Below, piece by piece: positions 6,073-12,091 of a stretch of 12,319 nt of DNA. This DNA is from Verrucomicrobiota bacterium (GTDB lineage Bacteria; Verrucomicrobiota; Verrucomicrobiia; Limisphaerales; JADLHS01). The stretch is taken from NCBI GenBank assembly GCA_025360895.1, contig JANYBF010000540.1:1-12319 (forward strand). Direction: 5' to 3'. A program made the translations under genes and the position numbers. Positions within the stretch are counted from its first letter, which is position 1. The number at the start of each line of letters is the position of its first letter. The notes below the pieces were generated by a model. The model searched no databases. It was not told the origin of the DNA and saw only the letters and a program-made list of their open reading frames with translations.

Positions 6073-6759
6073 ATGGCCAACAATCGTAAATCGTGGGCGT
6101 CCTTCGATGAGATGCGCAAAGCCGCCGAGGAAGGCGATGCGCAGGCGCAAAGTTATCTCGGGGTCTCCCTTCAGAACGGCCAGGGCGTACCGCAGGATTA
6201 TCCGCAAGCGGTAAAATGGTTTCGCAAAGCGGCCGACCAGAACGATCCGGTCGCGCAGTGTTATCTCGGTTTTTGTTTTCTCATGGGCCAGGGGGTGCCG
6301 CAGGAATACGGGGAGGCGGCCCGCTGGTTTCGCGAAGGCGCGGAACAGGGCGATCCGGCGGCCCAGTTCAATCTCGGAATGCTCTATGAAACCGGTCAGG
6401 GCGTGCCGCAGAATTACGCCGAGGCCGTGAAGTGGTATCATGCCGCCGCTGAACGCGGGGAACCGCAGGCGCAATTCAACCTCGGCGTATTCTATGAGCA
6501 GGGTCATGTCGTGCCGCAGAATTTTGAAGAAGCGGTGAAGTGGTACACGGCAGCGGCGGCGCAGGAGGTCGGCCCAGCCCAGTGCAATCTCGGCTTGTGT
6601 TACCAGACCGGGCGCGGAGTGGCGCAGAACTTACCCGAAGCCGTGCGCTGGTTCATCCGGGCCGCCCGGCAGGGCGACAAAACCGCCCAACATAATCTGG
6701 GGGTGTATTACGCCACGCAGGAACCTGCGGCTGGCACTGCGCCCCCCGACGCTCCGTAA
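6073..6759 (+). CDS. Sel1-repeat (TPR-like) protein, 228 aa
   Basis: Sel1-like repeats are paired helices that build a curved scaffold for protein-protein contacts. After a short N-terminus there are five full 36-residue repeats and a sixth partial one. Each follows the pattern A..G...AQ..LG..Y..GQGVPQ.Y.EAVKWF/Y, and each is about 108 bp in the DNA. There is no signal peptide or membrane segment from the chosen ATG at 6073; a GTG at 6046 is in frame nine codons upstream. Neither start has a clear ribosome binding site. The repeats are very alike, suggesting recent internal duplication. The gene ends 4 bp from the stop of the convergent papain-like gene. The partner is unknown; such proteins often act as adaptors. 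Confidence 0.88.
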   Translation: MANNRKSWASFDEMRKAAEEGDAQAQSYLGVSLQNGQGVPQDYPQAVKWFRKAADQNDPVAQCYLGFCFLMGQGVPQEYGEAARWFREGAEQGDPAAQFNLGMLYETGQGVPQNYAEAVKWYHAAAERGEPQAQFNLGVFYEQGHVVPQNFEEAVKWYTAAAAQEVGPAQCNLGLCYQTGRGVAQNLPEAVRWFIRAARQGDKTAQHNLGVYYATQEPAAGTAPPDAP

Positions 6760-6763
6760 CCCC

Positions 6764-7498
6764 TCAGCGCCCGACTATCCGTTTTTTCACCTTTTGCAAC
6801 CGCGCTTTGATCTTCGCCGCGCGTTCGGCACCGGTCTTCACCCGCGCACCCCATTCCCGCTGGAGCTGATAGGTCAGGTGCGGCACGGGCGTCCGGGCGA
6901 GATCTTCCGGCGTGGTATGTTTGTCCGTCACGCCCGGCGTAAGGTCCAGGCCGGTCTTGCGAAAAAGATATTGCACCAACGCGGAACAAAACACCGAGCT
7001 TTCCCGGGCCAACAAATTTTCCTCCCCGCGGAGCACCGGTCGCCGCAGCGCGAGCAGGGTGCCCAAGAGTTCACGCAAAGAGTAGCGGGTCCGGTTGGCC
7101 ACTAGGTCCAAACCTGCGCGCAAGACGATGCCCGCCTGGGCTTCGGTCAGTCCGAAATCCAGCACCGCGAGCGTGGTGTAGAGTTTCTCATCGTGGTATT
7201 TCGTGACGCGATTCTCCTGAACCCCGAGTTGGATGTGTTTACGCTGAATCTGCAAATCAGACTCGATCACCCAATGATGCCCGTCGGCACGCCGGCCCTG
7301 AAAAACGAACGCGTGCGACCATTCGCTCCAACGGCCCTGCTCATCCAAGTGCCGCTCGGCCCGGCAGATTGCCCGATCCACGAGGGTCACCCCGCCAGAA
7401 AGCCCCACGCAACCGGGCCGGGCATACCGGTCCAGGAATTCACGGTTCGAGAGGTTCGGAACCAAGATAATGGTCGGTGGCAGGTGAGTGGTTGGCAT
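6764..7498 (-). CDS. Permuted papain-like (YiiX/NlpC-P60 type) protein, 244 aa
   Basis: Permuted NlpC/P60-like proteins have the catalytic His before the Cys and act as amidases, peptidases or acyl-transferases. Here His62 in EWSHAFVF is followed by a short loop and Glu79 in WVIESD. Cys171 in SSVFCSALVQYLF opens the late helix, giving the expected permuted order His, acidic, Cys. RYSLRELL around 138-145 matches the usual segment before the Cys. The usual GD motif near the N-terminus is altered (RPGCVGLSGG). There is no signal peptide; the C-terminal 25 residues are strongly basic. It is convergent with the Sel1 gene (4-bp gap) and divergent from the response-regulator gene, whose upstream region it shares. 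The fold call rests on the motif pattern only; the substrate is unknown. Confidence 0.6.
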   Translation of the reverse strand: MPTTHLPPTIILVPNLSNREFLDRYARPGCVGLSGGVTLVDRAICRAERHLDEQGRWSEWSHAFVFQGRRADGHHWVIESDLQIQRKHIQLGVQENRVTKYHDEKLYTTLAVLDFGLTEAQAGIVLRAGLDLVANRTRYSLRELLGTLLALRRPVLRGEENLLARESSVFCSALVQYLFRKTGLDLTPGVTDKHTTPEDLARTPVPHLTYQLQREWGARVKTGAERAAKIKARLQKVKKRIVGR

Positions 7499-7541
7499 GC
7501 TGCGGTTGGATTTGGCTCGGGCGAATCTGCCCGGTTAACGC

Positions 7542-7575
7542 CTGCGGGGCAAGCCGCAGTTGACAGCCGCAGTTG
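7542..7575. repeat. Short repeat and hairpin in the divergent intergenic region
   Basis: Within the 145 bp separating the divergent genes there is a hairpin CTGCGG-ggcaag-CCGCAG (7542-7559) and a direct repeat AGCCGCAGTTG (7552-7562 and 7565-7575). The position between two divergent starts makes an operator plausible, but no known site is recognised. Confidence 0.35.
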
Positions 7576-7643
7576 CGGAGACTCCTTTTTCGTTTCCCAT
7601 TGGTGGCAACCTGTCGTAGTGTGGCCCGGACGTAAGCCAAAGC

Positions 7644-8978
7644 ATGCCCGCACCGAAAAAGGTCCTGATCATTGACGACGATGCCGATTACCGCCGGCTG
7701 ATGGGGGAGATTTTACAGATGGAAGGCTGGGAGGTGTTGGAGGCCGACGATGGCGAAGCCGGACTCGAGGCGGTGCGGCTCCAACGCCCCGAAGTGGTGC
7801 TGTGCGACCTGCTAATGCCGCGAAGTAACGGTTTTCTTGTCTGCCGGAATATCCGCAGTGACTTCACCCTGCGCCACACTAGGATCATTGTTACCTCCGG
7901 TCGGGATTACGACTCCGACCGACTCGCGGCGCGGGAGGCAGGTGCGGACGAATACCTGACCAAGCCCATCAAACCCTACGATCTGCTGGCCATGATCGCG
8001 CGCTTATGCGACGAGGCCAAGGCCGGGGCGCCCCCGGCCTTGACGGCGTCCCCCGCCTCACCCGAACCGGCGCGGCTGAAATTCTGGGGCGTGCGGGGCT
8101 CCATCCCTTCGCCCGGTCCGGACACAGTCCGATACGGCGGCAACACCGCTTGCGTTTCGGTGCGGGCCCACGGCGAGATCATCATTCTTGATGCGGGCAC
8201 CGGCCTGCGTCCGTTCGGACGTGAGTTGATGACCGAGTTCCAGGATCAACCGCTCAATCTCACTTTACTGCTGACGCACACCCACTGGGATCACATCCAA
8301 GGGTTGCCCTTTTTTTCGCCCATCTACTTGCCGCATTGCCGGCTGCGCATCCTCGGTTTTGAGGGCGCGCGCCGTGGCCTCGTCAACGTGCTGACCGGCC
8401 AGATGGAAAGCCCGTACTTCCCGGTGCCTTTCGGCGAGTTGCCCGGCAACATCGAAGTCGAAGAACTCAAGGACCTGGAGTTCCAAGTCGGTGCCGTGCG
8501 CGTCCGCGCGTGGTTCGCCAATCATCCGGGTATTTGCGTCGGTTACCGCTTGTTCACCGACGACGGGTCCGTGGCGTTTTTTCCCGATAACGAACCTCAC
8601 TGCCGGTATGAGCCCAACGGCCAGGTGCGGCCCACGCGCAAAGATGCGTCACTTGATTATGCGCGCGGACAGGAGGAAAAAATGCTGGAATTCATCCGGG
8701 GCGCGGACGTCCTGATCCTCGACGCACAATATGACCGCGCGGAGCACGAGAATCACATCGGCTGGGGTCACGGCTGCGTGGATGACGTCGTGGCGGTTGC
8801 CATGAAGGCGGGAGTGAAGAAGCTTTTCCTCTTTCATCACGATCCCGACCATGACGACGCCAAAATTGACGACATGCTGACCCACGCACGCAAACTCGTG
8901 ACCGACCAAAAATCCAACTTGCAAGTGGATGCGGCCACCGAAGGCGTGGTCGTAGAATTAACCCAGGTCGGAAAGTGA
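7644..8978 (+). CDS. Response regulator with metallo-beta-lactamase-fold output domain, 444 aa
   Basis: Residues 5-122 are a receiver domain: acidic pair Asp11/Asp12 in IIDDDAD, phospho-acceptor Asp55 in VVLCDLLMP, Thr84/Ser85 in IIVTSG, and Lys107 in YLTKPIKP. All key residues are present. An Ala/Pro-rich linker (about 124-142) leads to a metallo-beta-lactamase-fold hydrolase. This begins LKFWGVRGSIPSPG and carries the metal ligands HTHWDH (212-217), His294 in FANHPG, Asp315 in FFPDNEPH, Asp360 in LILDAQYD and His398/399 in LFHHDPDHDD. The domain belongs with phosphodiesterase- or RNase Z-like MBL proteins rather than antibiotic-degrading enzymes. The protein would be cytosolic, with hydrolase activity or contacts switched by phosphorylation from a histidine kinase. 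No kinase is encoded nearby, so it is an orphan. The substrate is unknown; a nucleotide or phosphodiester is a guess from the fold. Confidence 0.87.
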   Translation: MPAPKKVLIIDDDADYRRLMGEILQMEGWEVLEADDGEAGLEAVRLQRPEVVLCDLLMPRSNGFLVCRNIRSDFTLRHTRIIVTSGRDYDSDRLAAREAGADEYLTKPIKPYDLLAMIARLCDEAKAGAPPALTASPASPEPARLKFWGVRGSIPSPGPDTVRYGGNTACVSVRAHGEIIILDAGTGLRPFGRELMTEFQDQPLNLTLLLTHTHWDHIQGLPFFSPIYLPHCRLRILGFEGARRGLVNVLTGQMESPYFPVPFGELPGNIEVEELKDLEFQVGAVRVRAWFANHPGICVGYRLFTDDGSVAFFPDNEPHCRYEPNGQVRPTRKDASLDYARGQEEKMLEFIRGADVLILDAQYDRAEHENHIGWGHGCVDDVVAVAMKAGVKKLFLFHHDPDHDDAKIDDMLTHARKLVTDQKSNLQVDAATEGVVVELTQVGK

Positions 8979-9004
8979 ATCTTCGACGGCTTGAATGTTC
9001 ACCG

Positions 9005-9032
9005 TTGTCGAACCCGCAACCTCTGCTAGTCT
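9005..9032 (+). promoter_or_regulatory. Putative promoter of the tRNA-Val gene
   Basis: TTGTCG (9005-9010) and TAGTCT (9027-9032) stand 16 bp apart. TGC directly before the second box makes an extended -10. The spacing would put transcription start a few bases ahead of the tRNA at 9046. This is a consensus-based guess for a sigma-70-type promoter. Confidence 0.35.
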
Positions 9033-9045
9033 TCTGTCCCGGGTC

Positions 9046-9122
9046 GGGCGCTTAGCTCAGTTGGTTAGAGCGACTCGTTTACACCGAGTAGGTCGCAGGT
9101 TCGAATCCTGCAGCGCCCACCA
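9046..9122 (+). tRNA. tRNA-Val (anticodon UAC) with encoded CCA
   Basis: A complete cloverleaf can be folded by eye. The acceptor arm pairs GGGCGCT (9046-9052) with AGCGCCC (9112-9118), followed by discriminator A and a genomic CCA (9120-9122). The D-arm is built around AGCTCAGTTGGTTAGAGC. The anticodon stem is ACTCG/CGAGT with loop TTTACAC, giving anticodon TAC (valine, reading GUA and related codons). The T-arm carries GGTTCGAATCC. The recombinase gene lies directly downstream in the same direction, so the 3' half of this tRNA is the likely attachment site of the element. Confidence 0.97.
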
Positions 9123-9152
9123 TTTTTCCTAATGAAGTTGGTGGTTTATTGG

Positions 9153-9175
9153 TTCCTGACACAGTTCCGACACAG
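9153..9175. repeat. Tandem 11-12 bp repeat just inside the left end of the element
   Basis: TTCCTGACACAG (9153-9164) is followed without a gap by TTCCGACACAG (9165-9175), differing by one base. It lies 30-53 bp from the tRNA end and ahead of the preferred recombinase start. This is where arm-type binding sites for a recombinase or excisionase are often found. If translation starts at TTG 9149 instead, it would encode VPDTVPTQ. Confidence 0.45.
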
Positions 9176-9202
9176 GAAACGCCCGAAATCAGCGACGCAG
9201 AA

Positions 9203-10507
9203 ATGAAGTGGCCGAAGAAGGTCAAACACCGCAACAAGGTCCTCGCCAAGGTTTACCGGCCTTGTAGCGGACGGGATTCCTACCGCGTGACGTGGTATGC
9301 GGCGGGCAAGCGGCAGATGAAGTCCTTTCCGACTTACGCCGGCGCTGGCGGAGCTAGGGAATACGCCGAAGCCCTGGTCAAGGAACTGGCCAAGCAGTCA
9401 CAAGCCATCATGCTGACGCCTGGACAGGCCAGCGACGCCCTCGCCTCGATTGAACGGCTCAACACCTTCCATGAGTCCACCGGCAAACGGGTTTCGTTGC
9501 TGGCAGCCGTATCAGAGTATTGCGTGGCGGCGATCAAGCTACACGGGCGTACGATGACGGAAGCGGTCGAAGGATTCGCCAAGACGATGGGGACGGTGAA
9601 ACGGCAGGAGTTGGCGGTGGCCGTTGAGGAATTCACAACTGCCAATGAAAGCCGCACGCACGCCAGCAACGGCCAGCGGGCGCAACTGTCCCCGAAATAT
9701 CACTACAACCGGGCGATACAGCTTCGCCGGTTCGCCGGCTCGTTTTCAGGCTACGCCGTTTGTGATCTGGGCAAACACGACCTTGACACCTTCATGTCCG
9801 CGAAAGCTGTGGCCGAGTTTTCAGCCAAGAGCCGCAACCATCATCGCGCGGCGGTCCGCCAGTTCCTTGAGTGGGCTGCCCGCAAAGATTACCTGCCAGT
9901 TGGCCACCGGCTGCTCGAAGCCGACGCACTCCGCCGCGAACACGCCAATACGACAGAAGTCCATTGCTACACGGCCAATGAATTCCGCGCGCTCCTGGAA
10001 AGGGCCGACGGCTCGATGCAGGCCATCATCGCGTTGGGCGGGTTGGCTGGATTACGCACGCAGGAATTGCTCCGGCTGGATTGGGCGGATGTGTGGCGCG
10101 TCAAAGGCCACGTCGAAATCACGGCGGGCAAGGCCAAGACGCGGCAACGGCGCTTGGTGGAAATCCGCCCGGCACTGGCCGCCTGGCTGCAACCGTTCCG
10201 CCAATTCAAAACCGGCCTGCTGTGGACGAACACCGAAAGCGTTTTCGTCAAAACGTCGCGCGACCTGTGGGCTGCGGCGGAGGTGATTCGCAAGGCGAAT
10301 GGCTTGCGCCATAGCTTTTGCTCTTACGCTTACGTCCTCCACGGCGAGATCGGGACAGCGCAACAAGCCGGCAACTCACCTTCGATGATACACGGGCATT
10401 ACAAGGGACTGGCTACGAAGAAAGAGGCGGAAGCGTGGTTCGCGGTCAAACCGGCCAAGTCCGCAACCAACATCATGCCGCTGACACAGAAAGGAGTTGC
10501 CGCTTGA
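9203..10507 (+). CDS. int: Tyrosine recombinase (integrase) of the tRNA-inserted element, 434 aa
   Basis: Tyrosine recombinases cut and rejoin DNA at attachment sites through a covalent phosphotyrosine. The C-terminal catalytic domain shows the box I Arg285 in GLAGLRTQELLRL, the beta-hairpin lysines in TAGKAKTRQRR, Arg369 in NGLRHSFCSY, and nucleophile Tyr400 in HGHYKGLATKKEAEAWF. The first His of the usual HxxR is Asn366, and the GHS block is GNS; I associate these variants with integrases of Verrucomicrobia and Planctomycetes elements. Residues about 130-240 form the core-binding domain (RAIQLRRFAGSF, NHHRAAVRQFLEWAARKDYLP), and the N-terminal 60 residues (YRVTWYAAGKRQMKSFPTY) look like an arm-binding domain. 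The start is uncertain: ATG at 9203 is preferred, TTG at 9149 is in frame, and neither has a good ribosome binding site. The stop overlaps the next gene's TTG start (TTGA). Confidence 0.9.
   Translation: MKWPKKVKHRNKVLAKVYRPCSGRDSYRVTWYAAGKRQMKSFPTYAGAGGAREYAEALVKELAKQSQAIMLTPGQASDALASIERLNTFHESTGKRVSLLAAVSEYCVAAIKLHGRTMTEAVEGFAKTMGTVKRQELAVAVEEFTTANESRTHASNGQRAQLSPKYHYNRAIQLRRFAGSFSGYAVCDLGKHDLDTFMSAKAVAEFSAKSRNHHRAAVRQFLEWAARKDYLPVGHRLLEADALRREHANTTEVHCYTANEFRALLERADGSMQAIIALGGLAGLRTQELLRLDWADVWRVKGHVEITAGKAKTRQRRLVEIRPALAAWLQPFRQFKTGLLWTNTESVFVKTSRDLWAAAEVIRKANGLRHSFCSYAYVLHGEIGTAQQAGNSPSMIHGHYKGLATKKEAEAWFAVKPAKSATNIMPLTQKGVAA
10490..10496 (+). promoter_or_regulatory. Strong ribosome binding site deciding the TTG start at 10504
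   Basis: AAAGGAG stands seven bases before TTG 10504, inside the end of the integrase gene. It fixes the start of the next gene at the TTGA overlap rather than at any of the upstream in-frame codons. It also supports translational coupling with the recombinase. Confidence 0.7.
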
Positions 10508-11046
10508 AAACGAAGTTCTCGATTACGCTCGATGGTTACGACGCGCAGCTTCTCGACAATGCGGTTCGTATTGCTTGCCGGATGCGCGGTGGCGGCGACG
10601 AGCCAGATAGTTCCAACCGTAGTTTTGTCCTGCGCTGGATAATCGTTGCGGTCTGTTCGGCCATCATCCGCAGAGGGGAAATGCCCGCGCAACTGGCGGT
10701 TGAACTACGGCACGAAACAAAGGACGAAACGCGGCAACGATTGGCAAAAAAGATTCCCGGACCGATGGACTCGGAAGCCGCGCGTTGCGATGGGAGAACA
10801 TCGGAAGCGGCCATGGTCGCAGTGGCGCAAAACATCCTGGTCAAATACTACAAGCCGCAGTTGCCCGCCGTGCAATGTGTGCTCACTGATCTGCTGCGCT
10901 TCTCCACCGCGAATTGGGACAAGCTCGAACCGCTTAGGAACGCTCAACTCAGCTACGCCGACAAGGAAGCCTTGCACCCGCACGCCCTTTGGGCAGCCAA
11001 AGCGCAATGCAAGCCGCCAGGCAGGCGAAAAAGGAAGCCGCTATGA
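10504..11046 (+). CDS. Element accessory protein, possible ribbon-helix-helix N-terminus, 180 aa
   Basis: I do not recognise a characterised family. The open frame runs upstream into the integrase, but TTG at 10504 has an excellent ribosome binding site and overlaps the integrase stop as TTGA. The N-terminus, KTKFSITLDGYDAQLLDNAV followed by SNRSFVLRWIIVAV, resembles a ribbon-helix-helix DNA-binding unit: one strand, a helix, then S/N-R-S starting a second helix. The middle is helical (AMVAVAQNILVKYY, CVLTDLLRFS) and the C-terminus is very basic (GRRKRKPL). There is no signal peptide. Coupling to the recombinase suggests a role in the recombination complex, in mobilisation or in control of the integrase; that is inference from position. 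A phage-type repressor or a relaxosome accessory protein are alternatives. Confidence 0.6.
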   Translation: MKTKFSITLDGYDAQLLDNAVRIACRMRGGGDEPDSSNRSFVLRWIIVAVCSAIIRRGEMPAQLAVELRHETKDETRQRLAKKIPGPMDSEAARCDGRTSEAAMVAVAQNILVKYYKPQLPAVQCVLTDLLRFSTANWDKLEPLRNAQLSYADKEALHPHALWAAKAQCKPPGRRKRKPL

Positions 11047-11258
11047 GCAGTCCAAACGTTTGAACGCGATGGACAATCGGCTGTTGAAGCGAAGGAAACT
11101 CAATAGAACCAAGCATGAACCAAATACTGTCACCTGTCACGTCACCTGCGACTGCCAAGAATGGTCTCAACTCGACTTCCAGCCAGGCATCTCACACCGT
11201 GCGAATCTGCGGCGATGACTACCAGAACTGTGAACCGATTAGTAGAGGGGAAGGAGAA

Positions 11259-11954
11259 ATGCACGGCATCAAAACACCGCACAAAGATTTCTGGCTGTCC
11301 ACCGTTTGCGACGAGAATGGCCGGAACATTGAACGAGTTCCCCGACCCCAGGGCGCGCGTCCGCTGTACAGACCGCCTCTGCCGTTTCCGCCTTGGCTGC
11401 CGCGTGAAATCCGGCGCGTGACCTTGGATAGTTCCGCGAAAGCCGTGCTGGCCATTGGAATAGGAGAGTGCCAAGGCACAAGCCTGGATGACGCACTGGA
11501 AATTGTGGGCGGGTTGAAATACGAGATGATTTACGACAGAGAGACGCCACCACGCCGCATCTACCTCCAAAGCATGGAAAAGGTAGCGCGCCCACAGAAC
11601 GACGCGACGGCGGCCGGCAATGCAGAGCTTGGCGAGATTCGATCTACCATGGCGTACATTGCGGACCGCAAGCGCGTAAAGGACCGCAAGGCGCACCAGC
11701 CAGGACCAAGATCGCGGGCAAAATGGAAAGGATACGAACGCGAGATGACGGGAGCGGTCAGCCATGCGCGCAAATATCTGAACCGCGACTGGAGAGAGAA
11801 GGGAATCAAGCGCGGCGGCGTGGATGCTGCCATAGAAAAGATGAAAGAATGGGCGAAAAACAGTAGCACGGAGTTCCTAAAATTTCTCGGACACCAGAAC
11901 AAGCTGTGGTTGTGGCGAAGGTTAACCGAAGATGGGCGGCGGCGAAGAGGCTGA
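11259..11954 (+). CDS. Unrecognised basic protein of the element, 231 aa
   Basis: I recognise no family. The frame opens to ATG 11115, but the first 48 codons look non-coding (Ser/Thr-rich, with tandem short repeats in the DNA). ATG 11259 follows the purine-rich GAGGGGAAGGAG, so it is preferred. The N-terminal 60 residues are proline-rich (PRPQGARPLYRPPLPFPPWLP). The middle (residues about 60-115) contains SSAKAVLAIGIGECQGTSLD, a mixed alpha/beta-looking stretch, and YEMIYDRETPPRRIYL. The C-terminal half is strongly charged and basic with several WK/WR pairs (RAKWKGYEREM, NRDWREKGIK, LWLWRRLTEDGRRRRG), suggesting nucleic-acid contact. It lies 212 bp after the previous gene and ends at the hairpin cluster. 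It is possibly a cargo or regulatory protein of the element; function is unknown. Confidence 0.55.
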   Translation: MHGIKTPHKDFWLSTVCDENGRNIERVPRPQGARPLYRPPLPFPPWLPREIRRVTLDSSAKAVLAIGIGECQGTSLDDALEIVGGLKYEMIYDRETPPRRIYLQSMEKVARPQNDATAAGNAELGEIRSTMAYIADRKRVKDRKAHQPGPRSRAKWKGYEREMTGAVSHARKYLNRDWREKGIKRGGVDAAIEKMKEWAKNSSTEFLKFLGHQNKLWLWRRLTEDGRRRRG

Positions 11955-11958
11955 TTTC

Positions 11959-12056
11959 ATTTCACCGCACAGACGGGTGAAATCAAAAAACTGACGGGTT
12001 GGAACGCGAGTTTCAACCCGTTTTTCATTGGGCGACTGCGTTCTGATTTCACCGCA
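11959..12056. repeat. Repeat cluster ATTTCACCGCA in the control region before the helix-turn-helix gene
   Basis: An 11-bp word ATTTCACCGCA occurs at 11959-11969 and again at 12046-12056. Its first eight bases recur inverted as GGTGAAAT at 11976-11983, forming a hairpin with an 8-bp stem and 9-nt loop. The three copies sit just ahead of the helix-turn-helix gene. This suits operator sites for that protein, or a replication or excision control site. Confidence 0.5.
11994..12025 (+). terminator. Intrinsic terminator after the 231-residue gene
   Basis: The arm ACGGGTTGGAA (11994-12004) pairs with TTTCAACCCGT (12011-12021) across a six-base loop, giving 11 pairs with one G-U. The 3' arm runs into a five-T tract (12021-12025). 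This is a textbook Rho-independent terminator for the plus-strand genes of the element. It separates them from the next gene. Confidence 0.8.
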
Positions 12057-12091
12057 GGTTTTTGAAATGACTTCCGCGCTATTTGTAAAGT

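Noticed and set aside
7560..7565. Perfect TTGACA -35 box upstream of the response regulator
   Set aside because: No acceptable -10 box at 16-18 bp spacing, so no promoter is called.
11127..11148. Tandem CTGTCAC, CTGTCAC, GTCACCTG words
   Set aside because: Too few and too short to call iterons or an operator.
11069..11218. Small 49-residue frame with a CHVTCDC cysteine cluster
   Set aside because: It has no ribosome binding site and lies in a leader with short DNA repeats; the cysteine cluster comes from the tandem GTCAC words and may be accidental.
11583..11600. GCGCCCAC, similar to the tRNA 3' end, as a possible right attachment site
   Set aside because: Only eight bases match and it lies inside a coding region; a real site should share much more of the tRNA end.
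11142..11765. Long minus-strand open frame of 207 codons
   Set aside because: Shadow of the plus-strand element gene; no motif and no ribosome binding site of its own.
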